Assembly: GCA_021323255.1 (NCBI GenBank)
Contig: JAJTCL010000002.1
Coordinates: forward strand, 1-53,545
Origin: Propionibacteriaceae bacterium
GTDB taxonomy: Bacteria; Actinomycetota; Actinomycetes; Propionibacteriales; Propionibacteriaceae
Direction of reading: 5' to 3'
DNA length: 53,545 bases
The translations under genes and the position numbers were made by a program. Each line of letters opens with the position of its first letter. Positions within the stretch are counted from its first letter, which is position 1. Shown here one piece after another: positions 33,407-41,081 of the stretch. The notes beneath the pieces are model-generated. The model made no database searches. It saw only the letters and a list, made by a program, of their open reading frames with translations, and was not told the DNA's origin.

Positions 33407-34306
33407 ATGTCTAAAACCACGGAGGTTGCTGTTCGCCGCAGCCGAGTCCCGGCAACCGTCCGCGCTGTGCGACCCCGCCAGTGGGTCAAGAACCTCCTCG
33501 TGCTGGCCGCTCCGTTGGCCGCTGGGCGACTCCTCGAGCCAGCTGTGATCAAAGGCACTGCGCTGGCCTTCGTCGCGTTCTGCCTGATCAGCGCAGCCGT
33601 CTACCTCGTCAACGATGTACGCGACGTCGCCGAGGACCGGCAACATCCCACAAAGCGCTTCCGGCCGATCGCTGCCGGCGAACTGAAACCTGCCACCGCC
33701 CTGGTGTTGGCAGCTGTGCTGGGAGCGTGCGGGCTGGCCCTCGGTTTCGTCGTCTCCACGCCGTTGGGGATCACCATGGTGGTCTATGTGGCTCTGCAGC
33801 TGCTGTACTCCGCGTACCTCAAACATCTTCCGGTAGTGGACTTGGCGATGGTGGCCAGCGCCTTCCTGTTGCGGGCGATCGCCGGAGGTGTCGCTACCGG
33901 CATCCCGCTGAGTCAGTGGTTCTTGCTGGTTGCTGCTTTTGGTTCGTTCTTCATGGTTGCCGGCAAACGGTATTCGGAGATGAAGGCGCTGGGTGGCGAG
34001 GCCGGTACCCGGCGCTCGCTGACCCGATACTCCGAGTCGTACCTCCGCTTCGCCTGGATGATGGCCGCGGTGATGGTACTCATCTCCTACAGCCTGTGGG
34101 CGTTCGAGAATCGCGGCAACGGAGCGCTCGGCGTCCCCTGGACCGCAATTTCGATTGCCCCCTTCACCCTGGCGCTGCTCCAGTACGCTCTCGAGGTCGA
34201 CGCCGGCACCGCGGACGAGCCGGAGGAGGTCGTCCTGAATGATCGTGTGCTGCAAGGACTCGGCGTGGTGTGGGTCGCAGTGATCTCCGCGGCGGTCTTC
34301 TTCTAA
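33407..34306 (+). CDS. Decaprenyl-phosphate phosphoribosyltransferase (UbiA family)
   Basis: About 299 residues with eight to nine transmembrane helices. The prenyl-diphosphate motif NDVRDVAEDRQHPTKRFRP (from residue 69) has the Asp residues that hold Mg-PRPP. A second motif is YSAYLKHLPVVDLAMVASAF. It starts decaprenylphosphoryl-arabinose (DPA) synthesis by transferring ribose 5-phosphate to decaprenyl phosphate. dprE1 and dprE2 follow directly, a complete DPA route in one operon. A TAATGT box ends nine bases before the ATG, and a GGAGGAAGGGG is too far upstream to serve. Confidence 0.9.
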   Translation: MSKTTEVAVRRSRVPATVRAVRPRQWVKNLLVLAAPLAAGRLLEPAVIKGTALAFVAFCLISAAVYLVNDVRDVAEDRQHPTKRFRPIAAGELKPATALVLAAVLGACGLALGFVVSTPLGITMVVYVALQLLYSAYLKHLPVVDLAMVASAFLLRAIAGGVATGIPLSQWFLLVAAFGSFFMVAGKRYSEMKALGGEAGTRRSLTRYSESYLRFAWMMAAVMVLISYSLWAFENRGNGALGVPWTAISIAPFTLALLQYALEVDAGTADEPEEVVLNDRVLQGLGVVWVAVISAAVFF

Positions 34307-34326
34307 ACGAAAGAGCAGGTTGGCCA

Positions 34327-35772
34327 ATGAGCGACGAAGCCGTGCCGGCGATCAAGCCCTCCTTGCCCGAGGAGCAGCCGATGATTCCGCAGCCGCTGGT
34401 GGAGTTGCACGGCTGGGGTCGAGCAGCCGGAACGATGTCGCATCTGGCACAGATCGACTCGGTGGCCGACGCCGTGTCCGCGCTACGCAAGTCCGACAGC
34501 CGCGGGGTGGTGCCGAGGGGCCTCGGCCGCAGCTACGGCGACGCAGCCCAGAATGCCGGCGGCACTGCGCTGGATCTCACCAAGATGAACCGCATCCTCT
34601 CCTTGGACGCGTCGGGCGATCCGGCGACTGTGACGGTCCAGGCCGGGGTCAGCCTTGATTCGTTGATGCGCGCGCTGCTGCCCTTCGGGCTCTGGGTTCC
34701 GGTACTTCCTGGCACCCGACAGGTGACCGTCGGCGGCGCTATCGCCGCAGATGTGCACGGAAAGAATCATCACACCCAAGGCAGCTTCGGAAATCATGTG
34801 CGCGCCTTGGACCTGCTGATGGCAGACGGGGAAATGCGCACGCTGACCCCGGACGGCGACACCAGCACACTGTTCTGGGCAACAGTCGGCGGAATGGGTC
34901 TGACTGGCGCGATCCTGCGCGCCACCGTGGCACTCCAGCCCACTGAAACCGCCTACTTCACCGTCGACACCCATCGAGCCGCGAATATCGACGACCTGAT
35001 GCAGCAAATGTCACAAGGGGATGAGAACTACACCTACTCCGTTGCATGGTTCGATGCCGTGACCAGGGGCCGCCACATGGGTCGAGGGGTGCTCACTCGT
35101 GGGAACAAAGCCCAGCTCGCGGCGCTGCCGACCAAACTGAGGCGCGATCCTTTGAAGTTCGTGGCGCCGTCGCTGGGAACTCTCCCGGAGATCTTTCCCA
35201 ACCGAATGATCAACAAGGCAACGGCAAAAGCGTTTAGCACTGCGTGGTATCTCAAAGCACCGAAGGATCGCGTCGGTGAGCTGCAGAACATTACGCAGTT
35301 CTTTCATCCGTTGGACATGGTGGCCGAGTGGAACCGGGTCTACGGACCCAATGGGTTTCTGCAATATCAGTTCGTGGTGCCGTTCGAGGCCGCGGAGGTG
35401 TTTCGGCGCTGCCTGGAGATGATCGTCAGTTCCGGCCACCTGTCGTGTCTCAATGTGCTCAAGCGGTTCGGTCCCGGCAATCCCTCGCCACTGTCATTTC
35501 CGATGCCAGGGTGGACCTTGACTGTTGACTTGCCCATCGAGCACGGGCTGGACAAATTGTGCGACGCCCTTGACAACGAAGTCGTTGGGGCTGGTGGCCG
35601 GGTCTACCTTGCCAAGGACTCCCGACTCAGCGCCGCGATGTTCCGTCGGATGTATCCGCGATTGGACGACTTTCTGGAGGTGCGCCGCGAAGTGGATCCG
35701 ACCGGGATCTTCAACTCCGATCTTGCTCGCCGGCTCGAGCTGAGCAAGCCGACGACCGGAGGTACGACATGA
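34327..35772 (+). CDS. dprE1: Decaprenylphosphoryl-beta-D-ribose oxidase DprE1
   Basis: About 481 residues. FAD-binding part: VVPRGLGRSYGDAAQNAG and VTVGGAIAADVHGKNHHTQG (with the FAD-region His). Substrate part: FLQYQFVVPFEAAEVFRRCL, RFGPGNPSPLSFPMPGW and VYLAKDSRLSAAMFRRMYPR (with the Lys of the active site). The residue after GWTL is Thr399, whereas M. tuberculosis has the benzothiazinone-reactive Cys387 there (GWNVCVDFP). It oxidises the 2'-OH, the first epimerisation step to DPA. The ATG at 34327 is chosen over an in-frame start inside ubiA. Confidence 0.93.
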   Translation: MSDEAVPAIKPSLPEEQPMIPQPLVELHGWGRAAGTMSHLAQIDSVADAVSALRKSDSRGVVPRGLGRSYGDAAQNAGGTALDLTKMNRILSLDASGDPATVTVQAGVSLDSLMRALLPFGLWVPVLPGTRQVTVGGAIAADVHGKNHHTQGSFGNHVRALDLLMADGEMRTLTPDGDTSTLFWATVGGMGLTGAILRATVALQPTETAYFTVDTHRAANIDDLMQQMSQGDENYTYSVAWFDAVTRGRHMGRGVLTRGNKAQLAALPTKLRRDPLKFVAPSLGTLPEIFPNRMINKATAKAFSTAWYLKAPKDRVGELQNITQFFHPLDMVAEWNRVYGPNGFLQYQFVVPFEAAEVFRRCLEMIVSSGHLSCLNVLKRFGPGNPSPLSFPMPGWTLTVDLPIEHGLDKLCDALDNEVVGAGGRVYLAKDSRLSAAMFRRMYPRLDDFLEVRREVDPTGIFNSDLARRLELSKPTTGGTT

Positions 35773-36521
35773 TCAATGCGTTAGGCGAACCGCAGTCGTT
35801 GCTGCTGCTCGGCGGCACCTCAGACATCGCCTTGGCCATAGCCCGACGTTATGCTCGCCCGGGGCTGCGCGTGGCGCTCGCCGCGCGGCCGAGTGAACGT
35901 CGGAGCGCTGCCGCGACCGAGCTCGCCGACCTCGGCTGCGAGGTCACTGAAGTCGATCTTGAGGCTCGTGATCATGCATCCCACGCTACGACCGTCGAGC
36001 AGGCTTTCGCCGGCGGCGACATCGACATCGCTGTAATCGCCTTCGGCCTGCTCGGTGACCCGGAGCAGGCATGGCACGACCCCGACCTGGCCCTCGAGCT
36101 TGCCGAGGTCAACTACACCGCGCCGGTACACCTCGGGGTGCTGCTGGGTCAGCGCATGCTGGCCCAGGCGCACGGCTGGATTGTGGCGCTGTCCAGCGTG
36201 GCGGGTGAGCGGGTACGCCGCTCGAACTTCGTTTACGGCTCAACAAAGGCCGGCCTCGACGGCTTCTTCCTAGGTCTGGGTGAAGCGCTACGCGAGTACG
36301 GCGCGCGCGTGCTTGTCGTCCGGCCAGGTTTCGTCAAATCGAAGATGACCTCAGGGCTCGAAGAAGTACCCCTTGCGGTGACGCCGGACCAGGTAGCAGA
36401 GGCGGTCACCGACGCCATCAAAAGCAAACGGGAGCTCATCTGGGTGCCCGGACCACTGCGCGTCGTGATGTCGGGCCTGCGACACGTACCGCGACCACTC
36501 TTTCGCAAATTACCGATTTAG
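35769..36521 (+). CDS. dprE2: Decaprenylphosphoryl-2-keto-ribose reductase DprE2
   Basis: 250 residues, short-chain dehydrogenase. Cofactor loop LLLGGTSDIALAIARRY, catalytic Ser in VALSSVAGERVR, and Tyr-x3-Lys in NFVYGSTKAGLDGF. Reduces the keto intermediate from DprE1 to decaprenylphosphoryl-arabinose. It overlaps dprE1 by four bases (ATGA). Confidence 0.93.
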   Translation: MINALGEPQSLLLLGGTSDIALAIARRYARPGLRVALAARPSERRSAAATELADLGCEVTEVDLEARDHASHATTVEQAFAGGDIDIAVIAFGLLGDPEQAWHDPDLALELAEVNYTAPVHLGVLLGQRMLAQAHGWIVALSSVAGERVRRSNFVYGSTKAGLDGFFLGLGEALREYGARVLVVRPGFVKSKMTSGLEEVPLAVTPDQVAEAVTDAIKSKRELIWVPGPLRVVMSGLRHVPRPLFRKLPI

Positions 36522-36602
36522 CGACCGTGTCGGCACTTGGATGCTGAGGCGTACTCGTATCGCGAGCTGCGTCTGTTGGAAACGCACGTGCTTTGCTGAG
36601 CC

Positions 36603-38117
36603 TTATACCGGCGGTATGCCGTGCCGCCGGGTGGAGAAGTGACGGTCCTTGGTAGCGGCTGCGGCGAAGCGGGCGACCAATTCGCGGCGTACCTCGCGCG
36701 GCTCCACGATCGCATCGACGACCAGCTCGCTGGCCAGCCGCAGGATGTCGATGTCGATCTCGTAATCCTTCCGCAGCCGCTCGACGTAGCTGATCCGCTC
36801 AGCCTCGTCCTTGATCTCGGCGATCTTGTTCGCATAAACAGCATTGATCGCCGCCTCAGGACCCATCACAGCGATCTTGGCGGTCGGCAAGGCCAAGCAG
36901 GCATCGGGGCCGAACCCCGGGCCAGCCATGGCATAAAGTCCAGCGCCGTAGGCCTTCCGGATGATCAACGAGACAGTCGGCACGGTGGCCTCCGCTACTG
37001 CGGTGATCATCTTCGCACCGTGCCGGATGATCCCTTGCCGCTCCACAGCGCTGCCGATCATGAATCCGGGCACGTCTGCCAAGTACAGCAGGGGGATGCT
37101 GAACGCGTCGCAGTGCCAGATGAAGCGCGCGCCCTTATCGGCGGAGTCGACGAACAGTACTCCGCCCTTGACGGCCGGCTGGTTGGCCACGATGCCGATC
37201 ACTTCCCCCTCCAGCAGCGCGAAGCCCGTCACCAGCTCAGGAGCAAACAGCGGCTTGATCTCAAAAAAGGAACCTTCGTCCACGATCGCTTCGACGATCC
37301 TGCGGATGTCGTAGCCAGCAGACTCCTGTGACGGTACAAGATCATCGGCGAAGTCTCGGGCCGGATCCAGCGGGTCGTAGGCCGGCAGCGGGCTGCGCCA
37401 GTTCAGCGGCAGGTAAGAGAAATAGTGCTGGGCCTGCTCGATCGCCTCGGTATCGTCGGCGGCCAACTGGTCCCCGCATCCGGAGATCGTTGCGTGCATC
37501 CGGGCGCCGCCCATCTCCTCGAGTGTGACTTTCTCCCCCACCACCATCTCGGCCATCCGCGGCGACCCCAGGTACATCGAGGCATTCGCCTCGACCATGA
37601 TCACGACGTCGCAGAAAGACGGAATGTAGGCTCCGCCGGCTGCGCTCGGGCCGAAGAGGCAGCAGATCTGGGGAACCTTGCCGGACAATGCGACCTGGTT
37701 GTGGAAGATCCGGCCCGCACCCCTTCGGCCAGGAAACAGGGCAACCTGATCGGTGATCCGCGCACCTGCCGAATCGATGAACCAGAAGATCGGTAGCTCG
37801 TCTCGCAGCGCCACCTCGGTCATCCGGATGATCTTCTCTACCGTCCGGGCGCCCCAGGAGCCGGCCTTGACGCCTGGATCATTGGCGACCACCAGGGCCG
37901 GCCGCCCTTGAACCAGACCACGGCCGGTGACGACGCCGTCGGCCGGCAGGTCGTCGGCCAGTGCGTTGCCGAGCTGGCCGTCCTCAACAAAGGTGCAGTC
38001 GTCGAACAGCAGATCGATCCGCTCACGCACGAAGAGCTTGTTCGCGCTGGCCAGCTTGGCCTCCGCCCGTTCCGTCGGAGCCAGCGTACGGTCACGCGCG
38101 GCGCTGATTCGATCCAT
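36603..38117 (-). CDS. Acyl-CoA carboxylase carboxyltransferase subunit, AccD1-like
   Basis: 504 residues. Motifs: IFWFIDSAGARITDQVALFP, FGPSAAGGAYIPSFCDVVIM, YLADVPGFMIGSAVERQGII and SLIIRKAYGAGLYAMAGPGF. This group includes AccD1 and 3-methylcrotonyl-CoA carboxylase beta subunits. It begins six bases after the stop of an acyl-CoA dehydrogenase gene, and a LiuR-like regulator is divergent, so leucine/isovalerate breakdown is likely. No dedicated alpha subunit is next to it; AccA at 41082 may serve. Confidence 0.88.
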   Translation of the reverse strand: MDRISAARDRTLAPTERAEAKLASANKLFVRERIDLLFDDCTFVEDGQLGNALADDLPADGVVTGRGLVQGRPALVVANDPGVKAGSWGARTVEKIIRMTEVALRDELPIFWFIDSAGARITDQVALFPGRRGAGRIFHNQVALSGKVPQICCLFGPSAAGGAYIPSFCDVVIMVEANASMYLGSPRMAEMVVGEKVTLEEMGGARMHATISGCGDQLAADDTEAIEQAQHYFSYLPLNWRSPLPAYDPLDPARDFADDLVPSQESAGYDIRRIVEAIVDEGSFFEIKPLFAPELVTGFALLEGEVIGIVANQPAVKGGVLFVDSADKGARFIWHCDAFSIPLLYLADVPGFMIGSAVERQGIIRHGAKMITAVAEATVPTVSLIIRKAYGAGLYAMAGPGFGPDACLALPTAKIAVMGPEAAINAVYANKIAEIKDEAERISYVERLRKDYEIDIDILRLASELVVDAIVEPREVRRELVARFAAAATKDRHFSTRRHGIPPV

Positions 38118-38123
38118 GATCGA

Positions 38124-39293
38124 CTACTCCACCGGAAGTCCGAGCTGCCGAGCGATCAGTAGCCGCTGTACCTCGGAGGTGCCTTCGCCGATCTCAAGAA
38201 CCTTCGCATCCCGATAGAAACGTGCCACCGGATACTCCTCCATGAACCCGTAGCCGCCGAAGATCTGAGTAGCGACCCGCGCTGCGCTGACCGCGGACTC
38301 TGTGGCATAAAGCTTGGCGATCGCAGCGGCCCGATGGAAATCCCGTGCACTGGCACCCTGATCGCGCATAGCGGCAGCTGCGTATACCAGCTGATGGGCT
38401 GCCGCGGCCATCACGTCAAGATCAGCAATCTGGAAGGCGACACCCTGCTTGCTGCCAATCGGAACTCCGAACGTGGTGCGCTGCTTCGCGTATTCGGTCG
38501 ACAGTTCGAGACAAGCTCGGATGCATCCCAATGCCAGCGCGGCAATCGCGACGCGCCCGCCATCCAGGATCGACAAGAATTCGTGATAGCCCTCTCCCCG
38601 CTCGCCCAGTAGATGATCTTCGGGCACAGAGACGTCAGTGAAGGTAAGCGGATGGGTGTCTGAGGCGTGCCAGCCGAGCTTCAGATAGCTGGAACCGACC
38701 ACGAAACCGGGTGTGCCGGTAGGCACGACGATGGCCGATATCTCGGGTCTGCCATCCTCGCGGGTGCCGGTACGGGCTGTGATCGTGCAGAGAGAAGTGA
38801 TGTCAGTGCCGGAATTGGTAATGAACTGCTTGCTGCCGTTGATCACCCATTCATGATCACGCAGGATGGCGCGGGTCCGGATGGCGCCGGCGTCCGAGCC
38901 AGCTTCTGGCTCGGTGAGACCGAAGGCGGCGAGCGCGCGGCCGGCAAGCAGATCAGGCAACCACCGCGCCTTCTGCTCCGGCGTGCCGAAGTGAGCGATC
39001 GGATTGATGCCCAGCCCTACAGCAGCCTCCAGCGTGATTCCGAGCGACTGGTCCACCTTGCCGATCTCTTCGATCGCAATGCACAGGCTGGTGAAGTCAC
39101 CTGCCCCGCCGTACTCCTCCGGTCCTCCGAGTCCAAAGAGGCCGAGATCACCCATGAGCTTGATTGCTTCCAGCGGTGCCTCGTGGGCGGCGTTCCAGCG
39201 CTCGACATGGGGCGCCAGATCGCGTGCAGCGAAATCAGCAACCGCGGCCCGGAAGTCGTTGTGCTCCTCGCCGAGGGAGAACGTACCGGTCAT
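38124..39293 (-). CDS. Acyl-CoA dehydrogenase, FadE19-like
   Basis: 389 residues. AFGLTEPEAGSDAGAIRTRA, FITNSGTDITSLCTITARTG, and the C-terminal PVARFYRDAKVLEIGEGTSE with the Glu expected near the flavin. Likely oxidises short branched-chain acyl-CoA (for example isovaleryl-CoA) ahead of the AccD1-like carboxylase. GGAAGAG precedes the ATG. A palindromic operator lies between it and the MerR gene. Confidence 0.88.
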   Translation of the reverse strand: MTGTFSLGEEHNDFRAAVADFAARDLAPHVERWNAAHEAPLEAIKLMGDLGLFGLGGPEEYGGAGDFTSLCIAIEEIGKVDQSLGITLEAAVGLGINPIAHFGTPEQKARWLPDLLAGRALAAFGLTEPEAGSDAGAIRTRAILRDHEWVINGSKQFITNSGTDITSLCTITARTGTREDGRPEISAIVVPTGTPGFVVGSSYLKLGWHASDTHPLTFTDVSVPEDHLLGERGEGYHEFLSILDGGRVAIAALALGCIRACLELSTEYAKQRTTFGVPIGSKQGVAFQIADLDVMAAAAHQLVYAAAAMRDQGASARDFHRAAAIAKLYATESAVSAARVATQIFGGYGFMEEYPVARFYRDAKVLEIGEGTSEVQRLLIARQLGLPVE

Positions 39294-39331
39294 CAGGCTC
39301 TTCCCGTCGTCGCTGACCTTGTCAGCATAGC

Positions 39332-39352
39332 TTGACGCTTACGTAAACGTCA
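39332..39352. promoter_or_regulatory. LiuR-type operator
   Basis: Palindrome TGACGCTTACGTAAACGTCA (39333-39352), with one mismatched pair, in the gap between the acyl-CoA dehydrogenase and merR genes. It contains the TTACGTAAACGTCA pattern known from LiuR sites. TTGACG (39332-39337) may be the -35 box for merR. Confidence 0.7.
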
Positions 39353-39386
39353 TGTCTAGACTTCGGTGGGAAGGAAGGCGCGCACG

Positions 39387-39776
39387 ATGAGTGAACGAAC
39401 GTGGAGCATTGGGGAGCTCGCCGAGGAGTTCGACACGACTCTGCGGACCATCCGGTTCTATGAGGACCGCGGACTCCTCGCGCCCGAGCGACAGGGCACC
39501 ACTCGGGTCTTCCATGCTCGGGATCGGGTACGGCTGCAACTCATCCTGCGCGGCAAGCGGCTCGGGTTCACCCTCGACGAGATCGCCCACGTGATCAACA
39601 TGTACGACGAAACGCCAGGCGAGCGCGGCCAGCTAGCATTCCTGATCGCCGATATCGGCAAGCGCCGGGAAGCGCTCTTGGCAAAACGCCGGGATGTGAA
39701 TGAGGCGCTCGCGGAGCTAGATGATCTTGAGGAGCGCTGCCGGGCCGACCTGGATCGCCTCAGCGATTCCCGGTGA
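39387..39776 (+). CDS. MerR-family regulator, LiuR-like
   Basis: About 129 residues from the ATG at 39387 (GGAAGG upstream). Winged helix WSIGELAEEFDTTLRTIRFY, EDRGLLAPERQGTTRVFHAR, then RLQLILRGKRLGFTLDEIAH and a coiled-coil with a Cys near the end (EERCRADLD). Family members control leucine and fatty-acid degradation. It is divergent from the operon at 39293-36603. Confidence 0.87.
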   Translation: MSERTWSIGELAEEFDTTLRTIRFYEDRGLLAPERQGTTRVFHARDRVRLQLILRGKRLGFTLDEIAHVINMYDETPGERGQLAFLIADIGKRREALLAKRRDVNEALAELDDLEERCRADLDRLSDSR

Positions 39777-39800
39777 TGAGGAGCTGAACCGGCAAACGGG

Positions 39801-40355
39801 TTACTCCAAGGCGAGGGAAGCCGCGGCGTCTTGCTGGCCGGTGACGTCCCAGAGATGGTGGATCACATCGTGCAAGAAGTACTGGATGAAGGTCAGGACC
39901 GTGAATTCCGCACCGTCGGACCTGAACCCACGTCGTGAGTATTGATCGGGCGTGAGCGAGCGGATCCGGGCAACGAAAACTTGCGCAGCAGCCTCGAGCT
40001 CGTCGGCAACCACCTCGGGGTCCTGCTCGCTGTACCGTTCCGCGATGGCTGTCTCATCCTGGTCCCAGCTGGCGAAAGTCGGTGTGTCCTCGCTGAGCAG
40101 CTGAGCAAGGCGGGCATCGAAAAGCCGGTAGACGTCGCGAACATGGGCGCCGTATTCCAGAGGCGACCAGACGTCGGGCTGCGGGCGCGCTGACACCGCC
40201 GGGCTCGAGCGCAGGATCTGAACCCACTCTTCGGCGGCGACGAAGGCACGCTCGGCAAATTGTGCGGGATCGATCTCGCCAGCCGACAGACCACATTGGT
40301 CACACCGTCGCCTCAGCGTCCAGGTCCAGTCTTTGGTGTCCGGTGGAGGTTGCAC
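39801..40355 (-). CDS. DinB-family protein
   Basis: 184 residues of the DinB/YfiT-like four-helix fold. The metal-site His residues are visible in EYGAHVRDVYRLFDARL and FLHDVIHHLWDVTGQ. Some actinobacterial members use mycothiol. Here the function is not known. The GTG at 40355 follows a TAGGCT box by six bases, so a leaderless mRNA is likely. Confidence 0.82.
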   Translation of the reverse strand: MQPPPDTKDWTWTLRRRCDQCGLSAGEIDPAQFAERAFVAAEEWVQILRSSPAVSARPQPDVWSPLEYGAHVRDVYRLFDARLAQLLSEDTPTFASWDQDETAIAERYSEQDPEVVADELEAAAQVFVARIRSLTPDQYSRRGFRSDGAEFTVLTFIQYFLHDVIHHLWDVTGQQDAAASLALE

Positions 40356-40361
40356 GGCTAA

Positions 40362-40367
40362 AGCCTA
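40362..40367 (-). promoter_or_regulatory. -10 box of the DinB-family gene
   Basis: TAGGCT on the minus strand ends six bases before the GTG start. Confidence 0.5.
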
Positions 40368-40379
40368 GTGCGCCTCCCC

Positions 40380-40760
40380 CTCACTATCCGGGCCCTTGTC
40401 AAGCCCATCCAATGTCCACAAGCCAGCGGCGTCGACTGTGGAGAAGTTGATCATTTCGGTGCATGACTAAGGCCATCTTGTGGACAGCCCGGTGGACAAC
40501 AAAATTGCTGGATTTTCTTTTCTGGATTGGGTTGCGGGGCGCCTGACAAGGCTGTAGAAATCTCTTACGCACTTCCGCAAGGAAGGGCGCGACTGGGACA
40601 GAACCGAGAATTCGCACGGTGAGGCAACTCGCCGCAGCGGCCGGTGACGGGTTGCTGGGATTCGTCGGGTCGCCTGGTCAGCTGGAGACGTCGCTTAACT
40701 CCGGCTAACTAGTGGGCCCCTGCAACTCATACTTGGAGGGGCCCACGCTATTTATCTGAG
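40380..40760. other. Gene-free stretch with structured elements
   Basis: No convincing gene. It holds three 8-of-9 matches to the DnaA box TTGTCCACA (40412-40420, 40479-40487, 40491-40499, the last two inverted), a hairpin with a GCAA tetraloop (CTTCC 40572-40576, GGAAG 40581-40585) and the long-stem hairpin at 40712. A small structured RNA or decayed gene is possible. Repeat copy 4 follows. Confidence 0.4.
40712..40746 (+). terminator. Terminator-like hairpin
   Basis: Perfect 10-bp stem GTGGGCCCCT/AGGGGCCCAC around a 15-base loop, followed by GCTATTTAT. The T content after it is modest. There is no plus-strand gene directly before it, which is one reason to suspect a small RNA upstream. Confidence 0.5.
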
Positions 40761-40781
40761 CCCGCTGCTCGCGCTCTGTTC

Positions 40782-40951
40782 GATGGCTCGCTCCGCTCGC
40801 GGCGGATCGCGCCGCGAAGTCGCCTACTTCGTCGTCGCTCCCCGACGAAAGGCGTGTCGGCTCGTTCCTCCTCAGCACGGCGACGCGCGATCCGATTTGG
40901 GTCCTCGCACCTCCTCACCACCGAAGAGCCGCGATTCTCGACGCTCGCAGC
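40782..40951 (+). repeat. Dispersed intergenic repeat, copy 4
   Basis: Starts GATGGCTCGCTCCGCTCGCG, then CGGATCGCGCC, a middle block with TTCGTCGTCGCTC and GACGAAAGGCGTGTCGGCTC, then GGCGACGCGCGATCCG and a final GATTCTCGACGCTCGCAGC. It is closest to the copy at 49898. It fills much of the 5' region of accA. Confidence 0.8.
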
Positions 40952-41081
40952 CCACAGGCCACGGCGCTCACTGGAGGAATTCGCTTTCTCCCCGTGGCAC
41001 GCTCAATGTCGACACGGCGTGAATCCGCGCTGCGTGAGACGGCATTAGAGTGGCAAGAGGCGGTTTGGACGGGGAGGACGC

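Noticed and set aside
40412..40499. Replication origin suggested by three DnaA-like boxes
   Set aside because: All three are imperfect, none of the usual origin genes (dnaA, dnaN) is near, and no AT-rich unwinding region is present.
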